From JBPYFK01 sp051984675 (lineage in GTDB: Bacteria; Actinomycetota; Actinomycetes; Mycobacteriales; Pseudonocardiaceae), in NCBI GenBank assembly GCA_051984675.1, contig JBPYFK010000007.1, positions 1-64,000 on the forward strand: DNA of 64,000 nt. Direction: 5' to 3'. The notes beneath the pieces are model-generated. The model made no database searches. It saw only the letters and a program-made list of their open reading frames with translations, and was not told where the DNA came from. Below, one piece after another: positions 18,158 to 26,019 of the stretch. Numbering within the stretch: position 1 is the first letter of the stretch; every line of letters starts with the position of its first letter. The position numbers were made by a program, and so were the translations under genes.

Positions 18158-20395
18158 ATGCGTGATTTCTTCCGTGATTCCGCACGGCCGGCAGACCACA
18201 ACGCCTGCCCTCCGCCGCCAGATGGAGTCACGCCGAGTCCGCACGCTCTGGGGCGCCGGCGGTTTCTCGCCTTCCTCGTTGCCGCGCCCACCCTCACGAT
18301 GGCCGCGCGCCTCGGCGCGGACACGCTCGATCCGGCCGTGGCGAACGCGGCGCTGCCCAGTCCCAGCCAGCCCGCTGACCTCGCCGATTTCGGCGATCTG
18401 ATCACGGCCGCCACCGCTGCGGAGACCAACCTGCTCGTCCTGCAGATCACCACGGGCAACCGAGTCGTGTTCCAGATGCCGCGCACCGAGGTCGGGCAAG
18501 GCATCACCACCGCGCTGACCATGATCGTCGCGGAGGAACTGGACGCGCGGCTCACCGATGTCGACGTGCTGCTGTCTGATGCCCGCGCGGAAATGGGTCC
18601 GGCCCAGCTCACCGGCGGATCAACCTCGGTGCGGTCGTTGTGGAATCCGGTGCGCCAGATCGCGGCCGCGGCCCGTGCACGGCTGGTCACCGCGGCCGCT
18701 CAGCAGTGGAACGTCAGCGCCAGCACGCTCACCACGCACGACACGGCAGTATGGGCCCAGGACGGCCGATCGGCCTCTTACGGTTCGTTATCCGCGGCTG
18801 CGGCGAAGGTTCTTGCGCCTGCCGTGTCGAGTGCCCCGAAATCGCCTTCGCGGTACACGATCGTCGGCCGTCCGCAGACCAGGGTGGACGCGCGGGACAT
18901 CATTACCGGCAAGGCTCAGTACACCCTGGACCAGCCGGTTCCCGGCGCGTTGCCGACAGTCGTGGCGCGCCCGCCGACGATCAACGGCACTGTCGTCTCC
19001 TATGACGCCTCCACGGCCAAGACCATGCCGGGCGTTGTGGCGGTCACCCAGATCCCCACGGGAATCGCGATCAGCGCCCAGACCTTCATTCAGGCGATGA
19101 ACGCCAAGAACGCGCTCACCGTCAAGTGGGGGCCGGGCACGATCGACTCGGTGTCCGATGCGGGCATCCAGGCCAACCTGGTGGCTTCGACGCCTCCTCC
19201 CGCTCCGGTGCTGAGCCCGTCGGTCGACGGCACCTTCAGCTTCGCTTTCGTCAGTCACGCCGCGATGGAGGTCCTCAGCGCGGTCGCTAATGTCAGTGGC
19301 AGCTCCGCGGAGGTATGGACGGCCACCAAGTCCCCCACGCAAGCGCAGTCCGCCGTAGCCAGCGCGGTGGGCCTGTCGCCCACCCAAGTCACACTGCACG
19401 TGATCCGGGGCGGAGGGTCGTTTGGGCGCCGGTTGTTCTACGAACCCGCGGTGGAGGCGGCGCAGGTGTCCAAGGCGATCGGCAAGCCGGTCAAGCTGAT
19501 GTGGACCCGCAACGACGACATGCGGCACGGGCGGGTGCGACCCCGCAGCTATCACCGGATCCGCGCGAGCTACGCGGCGGGAAACGTGCTGACCTACCAG
19601 CAGCAGATGGGCAGTGTGGAAGTCGACTTCACTGGCACCGGCACAGCCGAGGTATTGATCAACGCGGGTCACGCGAGCCCCACCATCGGCACGGGCTACT
19701 TCCAGATCACCGAGGCGTGCCCGTACAACTTCGGCGCGGTCACCGAGGCAGTCACTGAAGTGCCGTACAAAATGCACACCGGTAGCTGGCGCTCGGTGTA
19801 CTCGGCGCTGGCCCGTACCGCCGAAGAGATCATGGTCGACGTCCTCGCCAAGGCCATGGGTCAGGACCCGGTGGCGTTCCGAAAGGCGTTCCTCAAGACC
19901 GACGCCGAACGTGCCGTGCTCAACCAGGTGGCCTCGGCAGGCAACTGGGGCCAGGCCATGGCCCCCGGGACGGCCCAGGGAGTGGGCTTCCACCAGGAGT
20001 ACCGATCCCGGGCCGCCTGCCTGGTCACGATCGACTGCACCACCTCCACGCCCCGGGTAACGAAGGCCGTGTTGGCGGTTGACGCAGGCCAGCCGGTGAA
20101 CCCCAAGGGTCTTCAGGCGCAGGCGATGAGCGGCCTGATGGACGGCATCTCGACGATCCTCTACGCGGGAAATCACCTCACCAACGGGGCGTTCACCGAG
20201 GGCAGTTTCTCCGATTTCCACTACCCGCGGCAGGCCACCGCGCCGCGTGAGGTCGACGTGTACGTGCTTCCGGCGACCGGATCGACGCCGGGAGGGGCGG
20301 GCGAGCTGTGCGTCCCGGCCGCGGCAGCCGCGGTCGCCAACGCCTACGCCCGCGCCACCAATACCCAGCCCCGCAGCTTCCCGATCAACTTCTGA
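18158..20395 (+). CDS. iorB: Molybdopterin-dependent oxidoreductase large subunit (isoquinoline 1-oxidoreductase beta-like)
   Basis: From ATG 18158, preceded by GAGGGGAG, the product is 745 aa. A Tat signal (GRRRFLAFLVAAPTLTMAA, about 32-50) sends it across the membrane folded. The Mo-cofactor-binding glycine motif GGGSFGRR and the later GGAGELCVPAAAAAVANAYARAT block are typical of the single-polypeptide IorB/aldehyde oxidase group. It should hydroxylate an N-heterocycle or oxidise an aldehyde, passing electrons to the adjacent 2Fe-2S subunit and on to the respiratory chain. A longer frame to 18095 adds residues without a start signal. No cofactor-insertion (XdhC-type) gene is adjacent. Confidence 0.88.
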   Translation: MRDFFRDSARPADHNACPPPPDGVTPSPHALGRRRFLAFLVAAPTLTMAARLGADTLDPAVANAALPSPSQPADLADFGDLITAATAAETNLLVLQITTGNRVVFQMPRTEVGQGITTALTMIVAEELDARLTDVDVLLSDARAEMGPAQLTGGSTSVRSLWNPVRQIAAAARARLVTAAAQQWNVSASTLTTHDTAVWAQDGRSASYGSLSAAAAKVLAPAVSSAPKSPSRYTIVGRPQTRVDARDIITGKAQYTLDQPVPGALPTVVARPPTINGTVVSYDASTAKTMPGVVAVTQIPTGIAISAQTFIQAMNAKNALTVKWGPGTIDSVSDAGIQANLVASTPPPAPVLSPSVDGTFSFAFVSHAAMEVLSAVANVSGSSAEVWTATKSPTQAQSAVASAVGLSPTQVTLHVIRGGGSFGRRLFYEPAVEAAQVSKAIGKPVKLMWTRNDDMRHGRVRPRSYHRIRASYAAGNVLTYQQQMGSVEVDFTGTGTAEVLINAGHASPTIGTGYFQITEACPYNFGAVTEAVTEVPYKMHTGSWRSVYSALARTAEEIMVDVLAKAMGQDPVAFRKAFLKTDAERAVLNQVASAGNWGQAMAPGTAQGVGFHQEYRSRAACLVTIDCTTSTPRVTKAVLAVDAGQPVNPKGLQAQAMSGLMDGISTILYAGNHLTNGAFTEGSFSDFHYPRQATAPREVDVYVLPATGSTPGGAGELCVPAAAAAVANAYARATNTQPRSFPINF

Positions 20396-20408
20396 GGAGT
20401 GCTCGTCC

Positions 20409-20861
20409 GTGACCACGTACACCTTCAACCTCAACGGCAAGTCGGTCAGCGTCGATGCGCCGCCGGACATGCCGCTGCTGTGGGTCCTGCGTGACCTACT
20501 TGGCGTCACCGGACCCAAGTACGGCTGCGGCGTCGGCGTGTGCCGGGCGTGTACCAGCCACCTCAACGGCGCGGCGTTCACCCCTTGCACGACCGCGGTG
20601 TCCAACGTCGCCGGGATGAACGTCACCACGATCGAGGGGCTGGCCAGCGGGACGACACTGCACCCGGTCCAGCAGGCGTGGCTGGACGAGGATGTCGCGC
20701 AGTGCGGTTACTGCCAACCGGGCCAGATCATGGCCGCGGCAGCACTGTTGAAGACGAACCCGAAACCTACCGACGCTGATATCGACGGCATCCCGAACGT
20801 GTGCCGGTGCGGCACATACGCCAGGATTCGTGCGGCGATCAAGCGAGCCGCCGGCGAATGA
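20409..20861 (+). CDS. iorA: 2Fe-2S subunit of molybdopterin oxidoreductase (isoquinoline 1-oxidoreductase alpha-like)
   Basis: The 150-aa subunit starts at GTG 20409, 13 bp after the large-subunit stop; GAGGAG lies 10 nt upstream, overlapping that stop. The plant-type [2Fe-2S] cluster motif (YGCGVGVCRACTSH, then CTT) is in the N-terminal half, and the second helical [2Fe-2S] domain has CGYCQPGQIM and VCRCGTYARIRAAI. Its lack of a signal peptide fits Tat co-export with the large subunit. Confidence 0.93.
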   Translation: MTTYTFNLNGKSVSVDAPPDMPLLWVLRDLLGVTGPKYGCGVGVCRACTSHLNGAAFTPCTTAVSNVAGMNVTTIEGLASGTTLHPVQQAWLDEDVAQCGYCQPGQIMAAAALLKTNPKPTDADIDGIPNVCRCGTYARIRAAIKRAAGE

Positions 20862-20979
20862 GTTCGGGCCGGTGTCGCGCTGCTTTCCGTCTCCCGCGCT
20901 CGGTGGTCGATGATCCAGGCGGAGTCCTGGCAGCATGCTCGTCCCGGATCGGCGTCACTGAGCTTTTAATCGGTGGAAG

Positions 20980-20999
20980 CCTTGGCCTTGAGGCCGGGG
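20980..20999. repeat. Left hairpin of the IS200/IS605-type relic
   Basis: Eight paired positions (two T-G wobbles) close a TTGA loop, followed by AGGAG. It resembles the GGCCTTGAGGCCGGGGAGGA end hairpins of actinobacterial IS605-group elements. It may be this element's left end or the right end of an older neighbouring copy. Confidence 0.5.
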
Positions 21000-21103
21000 A
21001 GGAGCCGATCTGGAGCGTCCGCGCCCGCGAGGGCGCGTGACAACGCTGCTGGGGTCAGGCTCCGTTGTGGTGTAAGGCCTATGGCAGAGGACCTCGCTGT
21101 TGA

Positions 21104-21450
21104 TCGACGTACACGTACCGGCTGCGGGTGTCGTCTACCGCCTGCCGGTTGTTGTTGGTGGAGTGGGATCGGTGCCGGTGGGTGTGGAACGCGTGCGTGG
21201 CCACCGCGCGGCAGGCGTACCAGGCCGGCGAGACGTGTGGCCCGGCCCGGTTGGACAAGCTACTGACCGGGTGGCGCGCGGAGTATGGGTGGCTGGGCGC
21301 GGGGGCGTCGGTGCCGCAGCAGCAGATCATCCGGGGCTTCGCGAAGTCCCGCTGCAAAGCTATGGCCGATATCAAGGCGCGGGTGCCGGTGCGGCAACGC
21401 GCCGGCATGCCCCGGTTCAAGACGAAGCACCTCGCGCAGCCCAGGCTGAA
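21104..21450 (+). pseudogene. tnpB: TnpB (IS605 OrfB) N-terminal fragment
   Basis: The reading frame from 21104 gives YTYRLRVSSTACRLLLVEWD followed by RCRWVWNACVATARQAY and a later PRFKTKH segment, the conserved N-terminal part of TnpB. About 115 residues remain of roughly 400; the RuvC-like catalytic residues and zinc finger are gone, and the sequence runs directly into the right-end hairpin. A TGA at 21101 and the lack of a proper start suggest a small frameshift near the 5' end. It cannot be an active nuclease. Confidence 0.75.
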
Positions 21451-21472
21451 CTCCCGCCCTCAGGGCGGGGAG
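21451..21472. repeat. Right-end hairpin of the IS200/IS605-type relic
   Basis: A nine-pair stem (CTCCCGCCC with GGGCGGGGAG, one bulged G) closes a TCA loop. In intact elements this end also forms the 3' scaffold of the TnpB guide RNA. The next bases contain TTCAAA, which also provides the stop codon of the gene at 21476-21886. Confidence 0.65.
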
Positions 21473-21475
21473 CAT

Positions 21476-21886
21476 TCAAATGTAGTAGGCGCTGATCAGC
21501 GCTCCGAAGAAGGTCCACAGCGCCGCGTCCTGGTCATCGTGATCCCGCACCGATGCGAAGATCTCGGCGGCCTTGCGGGCGTGCCTGCCGCCCAGCTTGC
21601 TCGCGGCGACGAACCGCACCGCGTCCCACGCGGGCTGGTCAGCCGGATGATCCGCGCTCTCCTCGCTGACCGACTCGTCAACCGTGACCGGTGCTCCACT
21701 GGCCAGCAACAACGCCAGGGCGAACAAGCCGGCCTCGCCCTGGCTGTCGCGGATCGCCTGGATGATGTGGATCGCGGGCAGCGGGTCCAGGTCAGGGTCG
21801 ACGTTGGTGATCAGTGTCGCGTTGGCGCGGATGTGCTTCCAATCGACCTTACTCACGTCTGCCGGTGGACTGGGCGATGTCGTCAC
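21476..21886 (-). CDS. Hypothetical protein (about 136 aa)
   Basis: The protein is mostly helical, with repeated small-residue helices (ATLITNVDPDLDPLPAIHII, LFALALLLASGAPV and FASVRDHDDQDAALWTFFGA). No family is recognised. GTG 21886 is favoured because a TTGACG-like -35 and a -10-like GATGCT lie just upstream, consistent with a leaderless message; the frame is open further to 22045, but that would run into the divergent small gene. The stop lies at the edge of the IS right end, so the natural C-terminus could have been altered by the insertion. Confidence 0.55.
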   Translation of the reverse strand: MTTSPSPPADVSKVDWKHIRANATLITNVDPDLDPLPAIHIIQAIRDSQGEAGLFALALLLASGAPVTVDESVSEESADHPADQPAWDAVRFVAASKLGGRHARKAAEIFASVRDHDDQDAALWTFFGALISAYYI

Positions 21887-21912
21887 CCCAAGAGCATCGT
21901 GTTCGCGTCGGA

Positions 21913-21922
21913 TTGACGTCAA
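21913..21922. promoter_or_regulatory. Palindromic TTGACGTCAA, possible shared -35 region
   Basis: The perfect palindrome offers a TTGACG -35 on both strands, between the hypothetical gene leaving leftward and the small membrane protein gene leaving rightward. A TAACAT hexamer at 21941-21946 could serve the + direction, although the spacing is only good from the adjacent TCAACC. Inference only. Confidence 0.35.
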
Positions 21923-21973
21923 CCTATCGGACGATCGTCGTAACATCACCTCGCTGCCGGCGATGATCCAGGC

Positions 21974-22150
21974 GTGTGGTTCGAGTTGATCTCCATCGGT
22001 GTGATCCAGGCGATGGTGCTGACAGGCGCGGCGATTGGCTACCACGTCGGTCGGCCGAAGCCCGCGCCCGTGCTTGAGGGGGCAGAGTCCGCGGCGAGCG
22101 CGGGGAACGTGGTTGACGTTTCAGGCTGTCAATTGGGCGATATCGCGTAG
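21974..22150 (+). CDS. Small single-pass membrane protein (58 aa)
   Basis: From GTG 21974 to TAG 22150 the frame encodes WFELISIGVIQAMVLTGAAI as a hydrophobic helix, then GYHVGRPKPAPVLEGAE and a short acidic/polar tail. Composition (positive charges right after the helix) suits an N-out, C-in membrane anchor. The ribosome binding site is weak (CCAGG). No family is recognised, and it is supported mainly by its clean protein character. Confidence 0.42.
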   Translation: MWFELISIGVIQAMVLTGAAIGYHVGRPKPAPVLEGAESAASAGNVVDVSGCQLGDIA

Positions 22151-22167
22151 CGGTCGTTGTGCTTCGG

Positions 22168-22180
22168 CCAAGGCTCTTGG
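22168..22180. promoter_or_regulatory. Inverted repeat CCAAG-GCT-CTTGG upstream of the flavohaemoprotein gene
   Basis: A perfect 13-bp palindrome about 190 bp before the start. It could be an operator. It does not match the NsrR consensus I know. Confidence 0.3.
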
Positions 22181-22369
22181 TGGGAGAAGTCCGCCAACCA
22201 GCAAGGTAGGTAGGTCTATGCGTAGATCCCGCGATGTTATGGGTACGGCGCGACGCGGATTCTGGACGCCCGTGGACCGAATCCCCGAATTGGTCTCCGA
22301 TGTCTGGCTGGGCGGCGGTGGATTCATGAACACGTGTCCGCCGCACCTACCCGAGGAGCCGCCTGGATC

Positions 22370-23554
22370 ATGGCAGCCGAACCCCTTGCGTATCAGCAAC
22401 AACATTCTCCCACCGAGAATGACGACCTGACCGAAGGTGCGCGGACGACGGTACGGCTGCTACGCGACAGTTGGGCGGTCGTCGCCCCGTACGAGGACGA
22501 GGTCGTCAAATTCTTCTACGCGGTCTTGTTCAGCCTCGCACCCGAGACCCGCGAAATGTTCCCCGTGAACATGCAAACGCAACGCAGTCGCTTGTTGCAG
22601 GCGCTCGTGCACGTTGTGCAGATGATGGACCAACCGGATGAACTGGTGCCCTTTCTGCGCCAGTTGGGCCGCGACCACCGTAAGTTCGACGTGGTGGCAG
22701 CGCACTACGACGCAGTGGGAGAAGCGTTGCTCACCGCGCTGAAGACCTATGCCGGACCCGCATGGACCGCACAGGTCGAACGGGCTTGGTCGGAAGCCTA
22801 CGCGGTTCTCAGCACGGTGATGACGAGAGCGGCTGCCAGGGACCCGGGGCCCGCGTGGCATGCCGGCGAAGTAGTCCAGCACTGGCGGTTGTCCCGGGAT
22901 CTCGCCGTGGTCTGGGTGCGATCGGATCCCCCCGTCAGGTACGAGGCCGGGCAGTACGTGAGTGTGCAGGTTCCTCAGCGACCGAGGTTGTGGCGCTCGC
23001 TGTCCCCGGCGAATGCGCCGAACGAGGCGGGGGTACTGGAGTTCCACGTCCGTGCGGTCCCCGGTGGGTGGGTCAGCCCCGCGATCGTGGGCGCTTGCCA
23101 GCCCGGAGACCGCTGGCGAATCGGCGCCCCGATGGGCCGCATGCGCGTCGACCCCCAAGACGACCGGGACGTGTTAATGGTTGCCGGCGGGACAGGACTG
23201 GCGCCCATGTACGCGATGCTCGACAAACTCGGCGGCGCTGCGGCACCCACCGGCCGCGTCGATTTGTTCTATGGCGCGGCGACTGCCACCGACCTCTACG
23301 GCTGGGATAACCTGCGGTCCTTGGCCTACGATCACCCCTGGTTGCACGTCACCCCGGTCATCGAGGCCCGGGAGAACTTTCCTGACGCCGTCTGCGGCAC
23401 GCTGGCACAAGCGATCATTCAGCGGCGCGCGTGGATCAACCGAGACGTGTTTGTCGCTGGCTCACCGGCGATGATCCGAGCGACCGTGTCCCGCTTGTTG
23501 GTCGCCGGCGCGCCGCTGGAGCGAATTCGGTACGACTCCTTCCGAGTGGAGTGA
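22370..23554 (+). CDS. Flavohaemoprotein (globin + FAD/NAD reductase), NO dioxygenase-like
   Basis: From ATG 22370 (GAGGAG upstream) the protein has 394 aa. The globin domain (~20-155) has a likely distal Tyr50 (KFFYAVLF) and proximal His103 (GRDHRKFD), with the following HYDAVGEALL helix as in flavohaemoglobins. The FAD domain (~165-262) and NAD domain (~265-394, GGTGLAPMYAML) follow. The usual FNR motif R-x-Y-S reads R-S-L-S at 209-212, so the flavin-contacting Tyr is Leu. The family converts NO and O2 to nitrate using NADH; other activities of actinobacterial variants are possible. It is convergent with bioF. Confidence 0.85.
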   Translation: MAAEPLAYQQQHSPTENDDLTEGARTTVRLLRDSWAVVAPYEDEVVKFFYAVLFSLAPETREMFPVNMQTQRSRLLQALVHVVQMMDQPDELVPFLRQLGRDHRKFDVVAAHYDAVGEALLTALKTYAGPAWTAQVERAWSEAYAVLSTVMTRAAARDPGPAWHAGEVVQHWRLSRDLAVVWVRSDPPVRYEAGQYVSVQVPQRPRLWRSLSPANAPNEAGVLEFHVRAVPGGWVSPAIVGACQPGDRWRIGAPMGRMRVDPQDDRDVLMVAGGTGLAPMYAMLDKLGGAAAPTGRVDLFYGAATATDLYGWDNLRSLAYDHPWLHVTPVIEARENFPDAVCGTLAQAIIQRRAWINRDVFVAGSPAMIRATVSRLLVAGAPLERIRYDSFRVE

Positions 23555-23620
23555 CGTCCAGACCTCGGAAAAAGGCACATATATCTTCGACGCCGGTATC
23601 GGTGCCGGTGACGATGATGA

Positions 23621-24760
23621 TTACGGCTGCGGCCGGTGATCGTCGATGACGCGGGCCAGCACGTCGACCGCGTGGGCCCAGCGTGCGTTGTCGAGGCCGA
23701 CGTGGGTGGTGATGCGGAGTCGGGAGATTCCGTCCGGAACCGACGGTGGCCGGAAGCACCCGACCCGGACTCCGGCCGCGAGGGCCGCGTCCTGCGCGGC
23801 CAGGGCGACCCGCGGAGAGGGCATCGGCACCGACAGGACAGCGCCCGCCGACCGCGGCACGCCGAGCCGATCAGCCAACTCGCCGCCACGCCAGTGGATC
23901 AGCGACGGGAGATCGGGCTGCTCGCGCAGCCGGCGCAGGGCGGTCAGCGCAGCCGCAGCGGGGGCCGGTGCCAGTCCCGTGTCGAAGATGAACGGGCGGG
24001 CGTGGTTGGTGAGGTGGTCGATCAGCGCAGTGGAGCCCAGTACCGCACCGCCCATCGCTCCGAGCGATTTCGACAGCGTCGCGGTCATCACCACCTGCGG
24101 GTGGTCGGTCAGCTGGTGGGAATGCACCAGCCCCTGGCCGCCGTCACCCACCACGCCGAGCCCGTGCGCCTCGTCGACGACGAGGAGCGCGTCATAGTCG
24201 GCGCAGGCTGCCGCCAAGTCGGTGAGTGGGGCGGCGTCGCCGAGGACGGAGAAGATCGACTCGGTCAGCACGATCGCCCGCCGGTTACCGGTTTGGGCTA
24301 GCGCGGCCCGGACGGCGGCGACGTCGTTGTGCGGGACGACCTCGATCGCCGCCCGAGACAGCCGCGCGGCGTCGATCAGCGAGGCGTGCACGTGCGCGTC
24401 GGAGACGATCAGCGAGTGCTTGTCGGCCAGTACGGTCACCGCGGAGAGGTTGGCGTGGTAGCCGGTCGAGAAGACCAGCGCCGCCTCGCGGTCGGTGAAC
24501 TTGGCGAGTTCGTGTTCCAGGTCGGTGTGCAGCGTGGTGGTACCGGTGACCAGCCGGGAGGCGCCCGCCCCGGCGCCCCAGGTCAGCGCGCCGTCGGCGG
24601 CTGCTCGTCGGACGTCGTGGTGGCCGCTGAACCCGAGGTAGTCGTTGTTGGCGAGGTCGATGACGTCGTCGTCGACCGCCCGCGGCCGCAGCGTGCGCTG
24701 CAAGCCGGCTTCCTCGCGTGCGGCCCGCTGCTCGGCGAACCACTCGGCCCAGCCGCTCAT
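23621..24760 (-). CDS. bioF: 8-amino-7-oxononanoate synthase
   Basis: The 379-aa enzyme of the alpha-oxoamine synthase family condenses pimeloyl-ACP/CoA with alanine in biotin synthesis. Conserved features are NNDYLGFSGHHDVRRAA, GAGASRLVTGT, TGYHANLSA, the VVDEAHGLGVVG aspartate and TATLSKSLGAMGG with the PLP lysine. Its ATG overlaps the bioA stop by 4 bp, so the genes are translationally coupled. The frame is open upstream within bioA, but that part is not bioF. It is last in the bioB-bioA-bioF operon. Confidence 0.96.
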   Translation of the reverse strand: MSGWAEWFAEQRAAREEAGLQRTLRPRAVDDDVIDLANNDYLGFSGHHDVRRAAADGALTWGAGAGASRLVTGTTTLHTDLEHELAKFTDREAALVFSTGYHANLSAVTVLADKHSLIVSDAHVHASLIDAARLSRAAIEVVPHNDVAAVRAALAQTGNRRAIVLTESIFSVLGDAAPLTDLAAACADYDALLVVDEAHGLGVVGDGGQGLVHSHQLTDHPQVVMTATLSKSLGAMGGAVLGSTALIDHLTNHARPFIFDTGLAPAPAAAALTALRRLREQPDLPSLIHWRGGELADRLGVPRSAGAVLSVPMPSPRVALAAQDAALAAGVRVGCFRPPSVPDGISRLRITTHVGLDNARWAHAVDVLARVIDDHRPQP

Positions 24761-26016
24761 CCGGCCTCCGCCGCGGCCGCGATCCCGGCACAGATCGTGG
24801 CGATGTCGTCGTCGGTGCAGACGTAGGGCGGCATGGTGTAGATCAGGTCCCGGAACGGGCGCAGCCACACTCCCTGGGCCAGCGCCGCTTCGGCCGCCTT
24901 GACCATGTCGACCGGGTGGTCGAGTTGGACCACGCCGACGGCACCTAGGACGCGGACGTCGACGGCGTCGATCTCGTGCAGCGCCTGCAATCCGGCGTTG
25001 ATCCGTCGCACGTCGGCCGCCCAGTCGCCGGTGGTCAGCACCTCCAGGCTGGCCGAGGCGACCGCGCAGGCCAGTGGGTTGCCCATGAAGGTGGGGCCGT
25101 GCATGAGAACGCCGGAGTCGCTGGCGGACAGGCCGCGCGCCACCTCCGCCGTGCACAGCGCGGCGGCCAGCGACAGGTAGCCGCCGGTGAGTGCCTTGCC
25201 GACGCACAGCACGTCCGGGGTGGCGTCGGCGGCCTCGGCGGCGAAGAGGGTGCCGGTGCGGCCGAAGCCGGTGGCGATCTCGTCGAAGATCAGGATCAGC
25301 CCGTGCTCGTCAGCGACCTCGCGGAAGACCGTCAGGCAGTCGGCGGGGTAGGGGTGCATCCCGCCGGCGCCCTGCAGCAGCGGCTCGACGATCAGCCCGG
25401 CGAGCCGGTGCGCGTGCTGGGCCGCGAGCGCGCGGAAACCCGCGGCCCAGGCGTCGACATCGGCGTCGAGGCGGGGTGGGCGTTCGCCGAAGACCTGCTC
25501 CGGCAGCACACCGGACCACATCGCGTGCATTCCGCCGTCGGGATCGCACACGCTCATGCAGTCGAAGGTGTCGCCGTGGTAGCCGCCGCGGACGGTGAGG
25601 AACCGGGTTCGTTCCGGCTGGGCGGCACCGCGCTGGTACTGCAGTGCCATCTTCATCGCCACTTCGATGCTGACCGACCCGGAATCGGCGAGGAAGACGC
25701 GGTCGAGCCCGGCGGGGGTGAGGTCGATCAGGCGCCGGGCCAGCTCGATCGCCGGCTGGTGGGTGAGCCCACCGAACATCACGTGTGACATCTGCTCAAG
25801 CTGGCGGCGTGCCGCCTCGTCGAGTACGGGGTGCCGGTAGCCGTGGATGGCGGACCACCACGACGCCATCCCGTCGACCACCTCGCCGACCCCGTCCAGG
25901 GTGATCCGGCTGCCCGAGGCGCCGGTGACCAGACGCGTCGGGGTCGGGGCGGTCATCGAGGTGTACGGGTGCCACAGGTGCTCGCGGTCGAACGCGAGCA
26001 GTGTTTGCGGGGTCAT
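24757..26016 (-). CDS. bioA: Adenosylmethionine-8-amino-7-oxononanoate aminotransferase
   Basis: The 419-aa PLP enzyme makes 7,8-diaminopelargonate using SAM as amino donor. It opens with DREHLWHPYTSM, the BioA substrate-binding N-terminus, and shows VDGMASWWSAIHGY, FLADSGSVSIEVAMKMALQY, FDEIATGFGRTG and GKALTGGYLSLAAALCT with the PLP lysine. It sits between bioB (3-bp gap) and bioF (4-bp overlap). Confidence 0.97.
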   Translation of the reverse strand: MTPQTLLAFDREHLWHPYTSMTAPTPTRLVTGASGSRITLDGVGEVVDGMASWWSAIHGYRHPVLDEAARRQLEQMSHVMFGGLTHQPAIELARRLIDLTPAGLDRVFLADSGSVSIEVAMKMALQYQRGAAQPERTRFLTVRGGYHGDTFDCMSVCDPDGGMHAMWSGVLPEQVFGERPPRLDADVDAWAAGFRALAAQHAHRLAGLIVEPLLQGAGGMHPYPADCLTVFREVADEHGLILIFDEIATGFGRTGTLFAAEAADATPDVLCVGKALTGGYLSLAAALCTAEVARGLSASDSGVLMHGPTFMGNPLACAVASASLEVLTTGDWAADVRRINAGLQALHEIDAVDVRVLGAVGVVQLDHPVDMVKAAEAALAQGVWLRPFRDLIYTMPPYVCTDDDIATICAGIAAAAEAG

Positions 26017-26019
26017 CGG

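Larger units (their letters stand above)
20980..21472 (+). mobile_element. Decayed IS200/IS605-type element with internal deletion
   Basis: Two subterminal-type hairpins bracket the N-terminal remnant of a TnpB gene. The left hairpin (20980-20999) has CCTTGGCC and GGCCGGGG arms around TTGA; the right (21451-21472) has CTCCCGCCC and GGGCGGGGAG around TCA, followed by ATTCAAA, as at right ends of this family. About 490 bp remain of an element normally near 1.3 kb or longer, so most of tnpB was lost. No TnpA is present. The exact boundaries are inferred. Confidence 0.62.

Noticed and set aside
21104..21916. Intact TnpB reading through to 21916
   Set aside because: Resemblance stops at about 21450; the rest is the antisense of another gene, and RuvC and zinc-finger parts are absent.
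24761..25207. Upstream extension of the bioF frame as a possible extra domain or bioD
   Set aside because: It is a shadow inside bioA; no P-loop or dethiobiotin synthetase feature, and bioF has a clean ATG overlapping the bioA stop.
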